NCBI GenBank assembly: GCA_051418075.1
Contig: JBPRGG010000081.1
Location: forward strand, 1-64,000
From: JBPRGG01 sp051418075
GTDB taxonomy: Bacteria > Bacteroidota > Bacteroidia > Cytophagales > Cyclobacteriaceae
Direction of reading: 5' to 3'
DNA length: 64,000 nt
The notes beneath the pieces were generated by a model. It was not told the origin of the DNA and searched no databases. It was given only the letters and a program-made list of their open reading frames with translations. The stretch's first letter is position 1. Each line of letters begins with the position of its first letter. Below are positions 14,626 to 23,260 of the stretch, in pieces. A program made the translations under genes and the position numbers.

Positions 14626-17574
14626 TTGAAAAAATGGCTCATTCCCAGGCTGACTCTGGCCGGTTTGATCCTTTCGGTAATGGCAATGGGGCAATCTGCT
14701 CCCCGTAATCTTTTACAAAAAGGTGACTCCCTCACCAACCAGGGTAAATATGGCCTGGCTTTAACCTATTATCAACAAGCTGCTCAAGCCTTTAAACAAC
14801 AAAACGAACTTACCCACTATTTCCATTGCCGCAACAAGGCAGGCTTTATCCAACTGGTTCAGGTAGATTATAAACCTGCTTTCACTTATTTTCAACAACA
14901 GTTAGCTGCATTGGACCAACAACCTTCCCTGCCTGATACCCTGCAGGCCGAAGCCCATATCTATGCCGGACTGGCTGCCTTTTATCTGAACCAGTACCAA
15001 ACTTCTATCAAACACTATCAGCAGGCCCTGGAACTGCTGCAAACCATGCCTCACCCCCCGCCCCTGCTGCTGGCCTATTGTTACGAAGGGATGGGGATTT
15101 ATAACGATTTATTTGCCCGGGATTATGGACAAAGTGCGGACTGGTTTCACCAGGTGATCCAGGTACTGGAGGACCAACCAGTAACGACAAATAAGCAAAG
15201 CCTGAAGTTATCCCTGCTTTGGCGGGCTCATTTTTACCTGAGCAATGCCTTTCGAAATATCAATGAATTGGAAAAAGCCCGCACCTACCTGGACCAGGCC
15301 ATCAGCCTGCTCAATCAATCGAACTGGCTGCGGGAAAAATACTTATCCTACACCTATCAATCATTGTCTTCGTTAAACAGGTACCAGGGAAACTACCAAA
15401 AAGCTGTATTTTATGGTCAAAAAGCAAGTGTAAACAAACATGAAACCTTTAAAGGTAATGTGGGATTATACTATATTTACCTGGATCAGTTTGATTCCGC
15501 TTTTTCTTTATTGCATCAAGCCTTTGTTCATTACCACAAGCAGAAGAATCCATATAAAGTAGCCATTATCCAAGAGTATCGGGGATTTGCCCATTGGCGC
15601 CAACAAAACTATGATTCGGCTTTTTATTATTATCGTGCTTTCCTGAATTTAAGCCGTTCGCTTTATGGTTCAACCAATCTGCAGGTAGCCCGGGGGTACA
15701 ATTATTTGGGTGAATGCTATCGAGTACGGCAACAGTTTGATTCGGCCCGGCATTACTATACCCAGGCTTTTGCCGCCCTGTTTGCCCGGCATCCATCCCC
15801 GGTGGAAAGCTGGGGCCCCATCTGGAACCGCTTTAAACCACAGTACCAGCTGGAATTTTTTAGCTATATCCTATTTTACAACCTGGGTAAAATGTATTAC
15901 CAGCAATATGACCTTTTGGGTGATTTGAAAAGTTTAGAAAATTCCCTGCAGCACTACCTCCGGGCTGATTCCCTGCTGGAGTTTACCCGCTATAGCTATT
16001 GGGGCGAAGACACCCAGTTGTTCCTGGCCGATAGTAGCCAGACCCTGTATGAACAAACCCTTAAAAGTGTCTATGCCTGGCAATTAGCTGAACCGGAACA
16101 ATCCAGGGTGGAATTGATGCTTAACCTGATGGAAAAAAACAAAGCCCGCCTGCTGATGGAAGAGGCTGTCTGGCCGGACCAGGCTCAGGACAGCCTGAAG
16201 CAAAAGGCTTACCAGCTCAAGTTCCGGCTAAACCAGCTGAAGTTCAAATTGCAACAATTGCAAAACCAACAGGATCCCTGCCAAAAAGAACTTTCAAGTC
16301 TGTACAGCCAGGTGTATGATTGTTATCAACAGCTGGAAAAACTGGAGAAACGGCAGCTATCTCCCTTCAAAGCTTTTAAGGTTCAACCGCTGACCATTAA
16401 TCAATTGCAAACCTATTGCCAGGATCACCAAACCCAGTTACTGGAATACTACTGGGGCAACCAGGATCTGTATATCCTGCAGGTAAATCCACAAGATTAC
16501 CAGGTGGATCAAATTGGGCTTAGTCAAAAATTAACCAACAACATAGATCTGCTCAAACAACAGCTGCAAAACCAGGGACAAAGTAACAGGCAGGATTATC
16601 AGCAATATATTCTGGCGGCCAGAACTATTTTTGATCAGCTGGTACAACCATATCTTGATCCTCAATGGCCTCAACTGGTGGTGATCGCGGAAGGTCCCCT
16701 CAACCAGTTACCCTTTGAAGCCCTTCTTACCCAGTCAGTATCCAATTCCACCATCGATTACAAAACCCTGCCCTATTTGGTCCGGGATTACAGCCTGCAA
16801 TATGCCTATTCCAGCCGCTATCTATTGCAATGGTCCCGTCATTCCACTACCCTTCAGTCCCTGATTGGATTTGGTTACAGCGGTAGTTCAGATAGTCCAA
16901 AGCAGGCCGGACTGTCAGACCTTAAAGGCAGCAGCCGGGAATTGTCTGCCATCCGGCGTGAATTTGGCCGGGGACGATATTATCAGGGACAGGATGCCAA
17001 TGAAGGGGTTTTTAAGCAGGAAGCGGGCCATTATGATATCATTCATTTAGCCGTACATGCCCAGGCCGACCCCGAGCATAACCTTTCCAGCCACCTGATC
17101 TTCCGGCAGGATACCACTGACCTAGCCGAGGATGGCCGCCTGTATTATTATGAATTGTATAACCTGCCCCTGAGGTCGGGATTGGTGGTGCTCAGCGCCT
17201 GTGAAACCGGCCAGGGCAAATACCAGCAAGGCGAGGGTGTATACAGCATGGCCCGGGCTTTTGCCCTGCAGGGAACTCCGGCTCAACTGATGACCCTCTG
17301 GTCTATCGATGATCAGGCCACCGTTCAGCTGATGCAAGGTTTTTATAAAAATTTTGGTAAAGGAAACACCATTCACCAGTCTCTGCGCCAGGCTCAGTTG
17401 GATTACCTGGCCCGGGCCGATGAATACCAGGCCCACCCGGCTCATTGGGCTGCTTTTGTGGCCATGGGATATACAGAGTTAACCGGAAACCGTCCTGAAC
17501 AAATGTTTTGGTGGGGCTTGATGGTAGGAATAGGATTGGCCGGAGTGGCAGGTTTTTGGGGGTGGCGAAAGTAA
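14626..17574 (+). CDS. Secreted TPR-CHAT caspase-like protease with C-terminal membrane anchor
   Basis: I place the start at the TTG at 14626, because it yields MKKWLIPRLTLAGLILSV, a normal signal peptide. No in-frame ATG precedes it, and a stop lies at 14605. The 982-residue product has tetratricopeptide-like repeats (about 30-430, for example YGLALTYYQQAAQAF). A Gln-rich coiled coil follows (about 515-590), then a CHAT domain. The CHAT domain has VIAEGPLNQLPFEALL, the histidine motif HLAVHA (H811), and the cysteine motif VLSACETGQG (C859) with the usual GEGVYSMARAFALQG. A final hydrophobic helix (WWGLMVGIGLAGVAGFWGW) would anchor it in a membrane. CHAT proteins are caspase/separase-like proteases. 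Both catalytic residues are present, but the substrate and trigger are unknown. Whether it acts in the periplasm is inferred from the signal peptide. Confidence 0.88.
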   Translation: MKKWLIPRLTLAGLILSVMAMGQSAPRNLLQKGDSLTNQGKYGLALTYYQQAAQAFKQQNELTHYFHCRNKAGFIQLVQVDYKPAFTYFQQQLAALDQQPSLPDTLQAEAHIYAGLAAFYLNQYQTSIKHYQQALELLQTMPHPPPLLLAYCYEGMGIYNDLFARDYGQSADWFHQVIQVLEDQPVTTNKQSLKLSLLWRAHFYLSNAFRNINELEKARTYLDQAISLLNQSNWLREKYLSYTYQSLSSLNRYQGNYQKAVFYGQKASVNKHETFKGNVGLYYIYLDQFDSAFSLLHQAFVHYHKQKNPYKVAIIQEYRGFAHWRQQNYDSAFYYYRAFLNLSRSLYGSTNLQVARGYNYLGECYRVRQQFDSARHYYTQAFAALFARHPSPVESWGPIWNRFKPQYQLEFFSYILFYNLGKMYYQQYDLLGDLKSLENSLQHYLRADSLLEFTRYSYWGEDTQLFLADSSQTLYEQTLKSVYAWQLAEPEQSRVELMLNLMEKNKARLLMEEAVWPDQAQDSLKQKAYQLKFRLNQLKFKLQQLQNQQDPCQKELSSLYSQVYDCYQQLEKLEKRQLSPFKAFKVQPLTINQLQTYCQDHQTQLLEYYWGNQDLYILQVNPQDYQVDQIGLSQKLTNNIDLLKQQLQNQGQSNRQDYQQYILAARTIFDQLVQPYLDPQWPQLVVIAEGPLNQLPFEALLTQSVSNSTIDYKTLPYLVRDYSLQYAYSSRYLLQWSRHSTTLQSLIGFGYSGSSDSPKQAGLSDLKGSSRELSAIRREFGRGRYYQGQDANEGVFKQEAGHYDIIHLAVHAQADPEHNLSSHLIFRQDTTDLAEDGRLYYYELYNLPLRSGLVVLSACETGQGKYQQGEGVYSMARAFALQGTPAQLMTLWSIDDQATVQLMQGFYKNFGKGNTIHQSLRQAQLDYLARADEYQAHPAHWAAFVAMGYTELTGNRPEQMFWWGLMVGIGLAGVAGFWGWRK

Positions 17575-17698
17575 GGAAACTAATAAAGACATGGTTATAA
17601 GATCATCGGGCAAATGCACCCCAATAGAAAACGCCAGTAAATAAAAGTAATTCATGCAATTCCCGATCTCGGCTTAATTAAATAGAGTTAGGAAAGAC

Positions 17699-17726
17699 GG
17701 AGTAGGTTAAAATTTAAACCTACTCC
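17699..17726. terminator. Perfect 10 bp hairpin between convergent genes
   Basis: GGAGTAGGTT at 17699-17708 pairs perfectly with AACCTACTCC at 17717-17726 around an eight-base A/T loop. It lies between the ends of the TPR-CHAT gene and the convergent small gene and could stop transcription from both sides. It lacks a long T-run, so it may instead be a processing or stability element. Confidence 0.5.
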
Positions 17727-17778
17727 ATCATGAGAGAAACTTCGTAGCCTAACCGATCAGTCAGGTTTCATGATCTTT

Positions 17779-18081
17779 TCACTTATCCCTTCCGCAACCG
17801 CCACAGATCAAATATTTGAGAGCAGCCAGGGTCACGGCCACACCGGCAGCACCTAAAGATGCATAGGTAAAATTTCTCAATGCAACCGGTGGAGGCGGGT
17901 TGATACTACCAGGGGGTTCATTGTAACGCAAACTGGAAGAAGTGGGTGGAGGAGGAATAGGGTCAGAAGGTGGATCATTAGACACAGTCTGAGTGCCATC
18001 TTCATAGGTGGTGATCACCCTGCCCTCCTGATCGTATTCTACTTTTTTTACTTTTTTAGGGTCATTGGTTTGTTCGGCCAT
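17779..18081 (-). CDS. Small single-pass membrane protein with Pro-rich linker
   Basis: This 100-residue protein has three visible parts. A charged N-terminus resembles a small beta-hairpin module (VEYDQEGRVITTYEDGTQTV). A proline-rich linker follows (about 37-66, with IPPPPTSSS and INPPPPVAL). One transmembrane helix (about 70-91, FTYASLGAAGVAVTLAALKYL) ends just before ICGGCGRDK. No signal peptide is present, so a C-terminal tail anchor is likely. I recognise no family. It converges on the TPR-CHAT gene, with about 200 bp between stops. A functional link is only a positional guess. Confidence 0.55.
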   Translation of the reverse strand: MAEQTNDPKKVKKVEYDQEGRVITTYEDGTQTVSNDPPSDPIPPPPTSSSLRYNEPPGSINPPPPVALRNFTYASLGAAGVAVTLAALKYLICGGCGRDK

Positions 18082-18419
18082 GATTATCAGGTTTATTTGG
18101 TGAAAAATATATTATAGCAATTTGAGGCTGGTTTCAGGTGGCTTATAACAACCCTTGTCCATTCTTTATAAAAAACCACAGGAAAGGTAACCTATTTGGA
18201 GCGGAGTTTTTATCTATTAGTTCAAAAGAAAACCAAAGAGTTACTGAAATCTGAATAACAGCTTCGAATTAATTTTTGACAGGATTTAAGGAAAAAGAGT
18301 TTATCCATAAAATAACTTTTTCAAGCAAGAGACTTGAAAATTCATTATGCTAAAAATTTTTCACCTTCTATTTCCATTTCTAGCGAAACTAAACCCAAAT
18401 GAATCTTATGAAGCCAGGA
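18082..18419. other. Intergenic stretch, nothing recognised
   Basis: This 338 bp AT-rich stretch lies upstream of the small membrane-protein gene and downstream of the lipoprotein gene at 18420. I see no gene, no strong hairpin and no clear promoter box. A weak TCAAG/CTTGA hairpin near 18322 is the only structure. Confidence 0.4.
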
Positions 18420-19091
18420 TCAGTTATCCTCCATGATTCCCAATAAAGTGAAAACCGGCGATTCCACTACATTACTTTTATTCAGGGCCCGGTCTTTGAT
18501 ATATACATTCAACTGTAAACTATCCAGGCTAAAAGTGTTCAACCAGGCTGCAGATTGCATTCTGTATCTAATAGTTCCTTCCAAAGGGCGATCATCATCT
18601 GTTTCTCCTTCTTTCAGATAAGGTATTCTGCCATAGAATCCAATTACTTCGAAAGGCGGCTTTCGAAAGTCAAAGAAAACAGGTACGCCATCTTCAATAG
18701 TATATAGATCAACGAAAAAATTGAAGTAGTCTTCATTAAACTCAATGAAAATGGTATCATTTACACCATTTTCATCCTCTTCCACCACATAGTCCAGCTT
18801 ATTATAAGGAGGAAGTCCGGGTCTGCTACCTAACTCTACTTTTTCTCCAAAATCATCAGTGACATATTCAAATAAGTGGTAAGGCGGCTCTGTATCCGGT
18901 CCGCTTCCCCTTAATCCAATGTCGCCATTGCCATCTTCAAAATATACACTCACCACCAGGGTATCGAAGCGGCTTCCCTCCTTGAATTCCACATCTTCAA
19001 AACTGATCCTGGGAATATTTTCCAACTCAGGTGGTCTTTCACAGGAAAGCAGGACCAAAACCGCAACAAATAAAACGAACAATCTTTTCAT
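18420..19091 (-). CDS. Hypothetical lipoprotein
   Basis: This 223-residue protein has a classic lipoprotein leader (MKRLFVLFVAVLVLLSCERP, lipobox Cys17). It is rich in acidic residues and predicted beta strands, with FEDGNGDIGLRG near residue 52 and IRYRMQSAAWL near 180. The FEDGNGDIG element recurs in many Cytophagales lipoproteins of unknown role and resembles a calcium-binding-like loop of a cell-surface beta-sandwich. It is divergent from the LuxE-like gene, with 66 bp between starts. No function can be assigned. Confidence 0.65.
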   Translation of the reverse strand: MKRLFVLFVAVLVLLSCERPPELENIPRISFEDVEFKEGSRFDTLVVSVYFEDGNGDIGLRGSGPDTEPPYHLFEYVTDDFGEKVELGSRPGLPPYNKLDYVVEEDENGVNDTIFIEFNEDYFNFFVDLYTIEDGVPVFFDFRKPPFEVIGFYGRIPYLKEGETDDDRPLEGTIRYRMQSAAWLNTFSLDSLQLNVYIKDRALNKSNVVESPVFTLLGIMEDN

Positions 19092-19105
19092 ATATAAACT
19101 TATCG

Positions 19106-19113
19106 TACTTTTG
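19106..19113 (+). promoter_or_regulatory. Candidate -7 box TACTTTTG for the LuxE-like gene
   Basis: The octamer fits the Bacteroidota -7 consensus TAnnTTTG exactly and lies 44 bp before the ATG at 19158. No clear TTG is seen about 20 bp upstream, so this is only a candidate. Confidence 0.35.
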
Positions 19114-19157
19114 CTTAAAAATTCAGCTGATTAGCTGTTATTACAAATTATAAACGA

Positions 19158-20144
19158 ATGAATTTTTTTAAAAGTTTTCAAAATGATATATTTTCTATTG
19201 GACCAGCCAATTTTGAGGACAAAGCCCTGGAACTTTTTCATTTTCAGGCTAAATATAATGCCATCTACCGCCAATACCTGCACAATCTGCCGGTAGATAT
19301 CCCAAAAATCCAAAAGTTAACCCAGATACCTTTTTTACCGATCGATTTTTTCAAATCCTACCCGGTGAAAACCGGCGAATGGCCTGAAGCAGCCATATTT
19401 GAAAGCAGTGGCACTACCGGCAGCATTACCAGCAAGCATTATATTTATGACCTGACTTTTTACCGGCAAGTGTCTGCTCATATTTTTGAGTCTTTTTTTG
19501 GCCCTTTATCCCGGTATCATATTTTTGGTCTGCTGCCCTCCTACCTGGAAAGAAATAACGCCTCCCTGGTTTTTATGGTAGATCATTTTATCAACCAAAG
19601 CCAATCGGTGCATTCCGGCTTTTACCTGCACAACCTCAAAGAATTGTCCCTGGAAATAAAGCAAATTAAAGACCAGCGAACCTTACTGCTGTTGGGCGTT
19701 ACTTTTGCCCTGATTGATATGGCTGAAAACTATCCGCTACCCGAATTCAGGGGAAAGGTAATGGAAACCGGGGGAATGAAAGGTAAAAGAAGGGAAATGG
19801 TACGGGAAGAAGTTCATCAGATACTGCAAAATGGCTTTTCTCTATCCCAAATACAGTCAGAATACGGAATGACTGAGCTGATGTCGCAGGCTTATGCCCT
19901 GGATTCCGGAAGATTCCGGACTCCATCCTGGATGAGGGTGTTGATGAGAGATATCAATGACCCATTCATGATCTATACCAAGCCTGACAGTGGAGGAATC
20001 AATATTATTGACCTGGCCAATGTACATAGCTGTGCTTTTATCGAAACCAAAGACCTGGGCCGGTTGCATCCTGATCAAACATTTGAGGTGCTGGGAAGGT
20101 ATGACAATTCCGATGTCAGAGGCTGTAATTTAATGGTAATCTGA
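19158..20144 (+). CDS. LuxE/PaaK-type acyl-protein synthetase-like acyltransferase
   Basis: This 328-residue cytoplasmic protein resembles the LuxE acyl-protein synthetase / PaaK branch of the adenylate-forming superfamily. Visible landmarks are PFLPIDFFKSYPV near residue 56, the nucleotide-binding motif FESSGTTGSITSKH at about 81-94, SEYGMTELMSQAY near 235-247, and DLGRLHPDQTFEVLGRYD near the C-terminus. The last corresponds to the conserved RxD hinge region. Homologues are common single-copy genes in Bacteroidota, with a presumed role in activating a fatty or aromatic acid for transfer; the acceptor is not known. Its stop is two bases from the stop of the convergent response regulator. Confidence 0.85.
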   Translation: MNFFKSFQNDIFSIGPANFEDKALELFHFQAKYNAIYRQYLHNLPVDIPKIQKLTQIPFLPIDFFKSYPVKTGEWPEAAIFESSGTTGSITSKHYIYDLTFYRQVSAHIFESFFGPLSRYHIFGLLPSYLERNNASLVFMVDHFINQSQSVHSGFYLHNLKELSLEIKQIKDQRTLLLLGVTFALIDMAENYPLPEFRGKVMETGGMKGKRREMVREEVHQILQNGFSLSQIQSEYGMTELMSQAYALDSGRFRTPSWMRVLMRDINDPFMIYTKPDSGGINIIDLANVHSCAFIETKDLGRLHPDQTFEVLGRYDNSDVRGCNLMVI

Positions 20145-20146
20145 TC

Positions 20147-21307
20147 TCAGGCCGTTCCGGCAAAGCGGTTTACATCCTCTTCCGTGATTTCTCCTTCACT
20201 CATGATCACCAGCCTTTCCACCACATTACGCAGTTCCCTGATATTTCCGGTCCATTCAAATTGCTGAAGCTGGTGAATAGCCGCCTCGGTAATTCTCTTT
20301 GGAGCTGAACCGTATTCTGCCGCCACATCAACCAGGAATTTATCCACTAGTAAGGGGATGTCTTCTTTTCGTTCCTTTAGAGGCGGTACATGGATCAGGA
20401 TCACGCTGATCCGGTGATAAAGGTCTTCCCGGAAGTTGTTTTCCCTGATCTCTTCCTTCAGGTCCTTATTGGTGGCTGCAATCACCCGGACATTTACAGA
20501 AATTTCCTTATCCCCTCCTACCCGGGTAATTTTATTTTCCTGTAATGCCCTCAGCACCTTGGATTGAGCGGAAAGGCTCATATCGCCAATTTCATCCAGA
20601 AATAAAGTCCCTTCGTTAGCCTGTTCAAATTTCCCGATCCGCTGCTTGATAGCTGAGGTAAAAGATCCTTTTTCATGGCCGAACAGTTCACTTTCAATTA
20701 ATTCGGAAGGAATGGCAGCACAATTCACCTCCACCAGTGGACCTTTGGCCCGGTTGCTTTTCTCATGTATCCACCTGGCTACCAGTTCCTTACCAGAACC
20801 ATTGGGGCCGGTAATCATCACCCGGGCCTCTGTAGGCGCTACTTTTTCAATGGTTCGCTTTACATTTTGAATGGCTTCTGATTCACCGATAATATCAAAT
20901 GACTTAAGGATCCGTTTTTTAAGCACCTTGGTTTCGGTGACCAGGTTAGACTTATCCAGGGCATTTCTGATGGTTAACAACAGACGGTTCAAATCAGGTG
21001 GCTTTTGTATGAAATCAAATGCGCCTTTTTTGGTAGCTTCCACTGCCGTTTCGATGGTACCATGAGCTGAGATCATGATAAACTGGGTGTCCATACCTAA
21101 CTCACTGGCTTTTTCCAGTACTTCAATGCCATCCATCTTGGGCATCTTGATATCGCATAAAACAATATCATAATCGTTCTTTTTTATCATAGACAAGCCT
21201 TCCTCCCCATCTTTGGCTTCTTCTACCTCGAATTTTTCATATTCCAGAATTTCTTTTAAGGTGGTTCGGATGCTTTTTTCATCATCCAGGATCAATATTT
21301 TGGGCAT
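20147..21307 (-). CDS. NtrC-family response regulator lacking a DNA-binding domain
   Basis: This 386-residue protein has a receiver domain (phosphoacceptor D52 in VLCDIKMPKMDG, lysine in FIQKPP) and an AAA+ sigma-54-activator-type ATPase. The ATPase shows Walker A GPNGSGKE (167-174), Walker B GTLFLDEIGD (233-242) and sensor segments VIAATNKDLKEE and GNIRELRNVVERL. Two features depart from NtrC. The sigma-54-contacting GAFTGA loop reads GSFTSA (214-219). The protein also ends at residue 386 right after the AAA+ lid, so the usual Fis-type helix-turn-helix is absent. It may act from solution, through a partner, or in a role other than sigma-54 activation. No histidine kinase gene is adjacent. 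Confidence 0.92.
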   Translation of the reverse strand: MPKILILDDEKSIRTTLKEILEYEKFEVEEAKDGEEGLSMIKKNDYDIVLCDIKMPKMDGIEVLEKASELGMDTQFIMISAHGTIETAVEATKKGAFDFIQKPPDLNRLLLTIRNALDKSNLVTETKVLKKRILKSFDIIGESEAIQNVKRTIEKVAPTEARVMITGPNGSGKELVARWIHEKSNRAKGPLVEVNCAAIPSELIESELFGHEKGSFTSAIKQRIGKFEQANEGTLFLDEIGDMSLSAQSKVLRALQENKITRVGGDKEISVNVRVIAATNKDLKEEIRENNFREDLYHRISVILIHVPPLKERKEDIPLLVDKFLVDVAAEYGSAPKRITEAAIHQLQQFEWTGNIRELRNVVERLVIMSEGEITEEDVNRFAGTA

Positions 21308-21375
21308 ACAATTATTTTTTCAAATTAAAAAATATCAGGATCTGCAAATGTAAGGAAGGGTACGTTTAAAAAAAA

Positions 21376-21774
21376 GAAATGTAAGCCGATAAGCCGGGTT
21401 CTGTCACTAAAAGCTCTTTGCGATCAGGTCTTATCATTTCTCTGGACCTGATGTCACCACCAGGTTCGTACGACCTACCCATTTCAACTTTCACAGGAAA
21501 ACAGAGCGAGCAACCCTGTTCCACCAAAGGTGGAATTGAAACCTATTTGGTCTTTCAGCCCGTAAGGTTTACCCTGCCACTGATATCACTACCAGTGCGG
21601 TGAGCCTTTACCCCACCATTTCACCCTTACCCACCTGTTGGAGGGCGGTATATTTTCTGTGGCACTATCTGTCCCCGATGAATATCGGAGCCTTCCTGTT
21701 AGGAAGTACGGTGCTCTGTGCTGCCCGGACTTTCCTCTCTGAACAATTCAGAGCGATAAGATGGCTTACATTTC
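21376..21774 (-). ncRNA. rnpB: RNase P RNA
   Basis: Read on the minus strand, the RNA starts near GAAATGTAAGCC (21774) and soon shows the conserved CR-I segment GAGGAAAGTCCGGGC (about 21740). It ends with ACAGAACCCGGCTTA and GGCTTACATTTC, so the 5' and 3' ends form a 12-pair terminal helix. A run of eight T follows (21375-21368), which serves as the terminator. The length of about 399 nt suits a bacterial type A-like RNase P RNA. It processes tRNA 5' ends with the RnpA protein. Exact ends are inferred from pairing. Confidence 0.93.
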
Positions 21775-21800
21775 AGCATTAAAATGAATTTAAAAAAGAA

Positions 21801-22199
21801 TTAGTTCACATCAAGGCCGGTTAATTTATACTCCCACTCATCTGCAGCTTTAGCTACCTCAACCACCATCTCTTTCATTTGTTCTTCGCTGGAAGTATCT
21901 AAAAAGGTGGAAGCTTCTACCTTGATAATATCATCAATGATAATAAATTTGGCATAAAAAAAGCTGTTATTTCTTTTAAGAAGCTCCTTCAAATCTATTT
22001 TTTCATTATATTCACATACTTTTGAGGTAAATTCAAAGGCCAGCCGCTCTGCTTCGCCATTTCTCCTTACATTACCCAAAACAGCCTGAAACCGGTTCTG
22101 GTCTAAGGGTACAATGATCACTGATTTGTCACTATCATATTCCGAATATTGTCCGCCAATTTCGGAGGCAAATTTTTCCATGAATTCATTAAGGTTCAT
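21801..22199 (-). CDS. Hypothetical cytoplasmic protein (YbjN/CesT-like fold possible)
   Basis: This 132-residue soluble acidic protein starts MNLNEFMEKFASEIGG. It has an alternating helix-strand pattern (SVIIVPLDQNRFQAVLGNVRRN, FYAKFIIIDDIIKVEASTF) reminiscent of the YbjN / secretion-chaperone fold. That resemblance is from pattern only. No catalytic motif is seen. It lies directly upstream of rnpB on the same strand, so its transcript may read into rnpB. Homologues would be expected across Cytophagales. Confidence 0.6.
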   Translation of the reverse strand: MNLNEFMEKFASEIGGQYSEYDSDKSVIIVPLDQNRFQAVLGNVRRNGEAERLAFEFTSKVCEYNEKIDLKELLKRNNSFFYAKFIIIDDIIKVEASTFLDTSSEEQMKEMVVEVAKAADEWEYKLTGLDVN

Positions 22200-22305
22200 G
22201 TGCTAGAGATTTAATAATTAAAACAATTTTACTAATCTATTAAATTTTTAGGTTTGAATAAATATATCCTTTAAAAAAATAATGATACCCATTGAATTCA
22301 GAATT

Positions 22306-23250
22306 TTATTTTATCCTGATCAATGTGGCTCCGAATCCGAATTTTTCCTTCATCGCATCTTTAAAATATTGTATATTTTCAAATTTAGATAACTTTTTAT
22401 GTATGGCATTTCTTAATACACCATTGCCTACTCCATGTATAAAAATAATCTCATCTTTTCCAGCAACAATGGCCTGGTCTAACTTCTTTTCAAAATATTG
22501 CAGTTGAATATTTAAAATATCAGCATTATTTAAATGCTGATGGTTTTTTACTAATTTTTCAATATGCAAATCCACAATATTTTCCACTACATCAGAGCTG
22601 GCAATCTGGGTTTCTGATGCTGCCAGCAAACTTTCCTTGATTTTTTCCGGATCAATTTTTTCCTGGTCTTTGTCTATCTGGATCAGGTAAGCCTTCTTAC
22701 CAATCAGAGGTGCCGTTTGCTTCATTTTAAACAATGAGGATGCCTTAAATCTGATTCTTTTTTTTAATGGTTCCCGGGGGGAATAGTAACCCATACGATG
22801 ATAAAAAATTTGAAAATGCAGCTCAGGCCACTGATCAAAATCCTTTAAATAATAGTCTTTGACCTTAAAGGATCCTTTAGCTTCCAGTTTCTCTGCCGCC
22901 ATTCCGATCCATTGCTTAGCCTCCACCCCGGAAAGGCTCACCAGTAATACATAATCCGTATTGTTGATAAAATGCAAAGACAATTGCTGATCATTTATTT
23001 CTACAAAAGCCAAAAAGATACCCTGGTCAGCCACCAAATCATGACCTGGTTTTTGACTGGGTACTTCTGATACCTCCTCGGATTTAAAATAGTTGGTTTC
23101 CTCCCTGGCTATTACAGTCAATTCATTTTTCAGTACCGGAATCACAAAACCATCTTCAATTTCCACCTCAACCAGGTTATTCCTAAGCAAATTCCTGACT
23201 ATCCCTTCTTCTTTTCCATGAATAAGTCTTACCTTATCACCTATATTCAT
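22306..23250 (-). CDS. DUF2027 / Smr domain protein
   Basis: This 314-residue protein opens with an SH3-like segment (MNIGDKVRLIHGKEEGIVRN), followed by the DUF2027 middle domain. It ends in a Smr domain (about 230-314) with VDLHIEKLV and the IHGVGNGVLRNAIHKKL motif. Smr domains of the MutS2/SMR type bind or nick nucleic acids; for the DUF2027 version in Bacteroidota the role is not established. The gene follows the DUF2279 gene with about 10 bp between stop and start, so they form a short operon behind tamB. Confidence 0.88.
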   Translation of the reverse strand: MNIGDKVRLIHGKEEGIVRNLLRNNLVEVEIEDGFVIPVLKNELTVIAREETNYFKSEEVSEVPSQKPGHDLVADQGIFLAFVEINDQQLSLHFINNTDYVLLVSLSGVEAKQWIGMAAEKLEAKGSFKVKDYYLKDFDQWPELHFQIFYHRMGYYSPREPLKKRIRFKASSLFKMKQTAPLIGKKAYLIQIDKDQEKIDPEKIKESLLAASETQIASSDVVENIVDLHIEKLVKNHQHLNNADILNIQLQYFEKKLDQAIVAGKDEIIFIHGVGNGVLRNAIHKKLSKFENIQYFKDAMKEKFGFGATLIRIK

Positions 23251-23260
23251 CTTTACCTGT

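Noticed and set aside
21418..21782. Two short plus-strand frames in the rnpB region
   Set aside because: Conserved RNase P RNA sequence and pairing on the minus strand explain the region.
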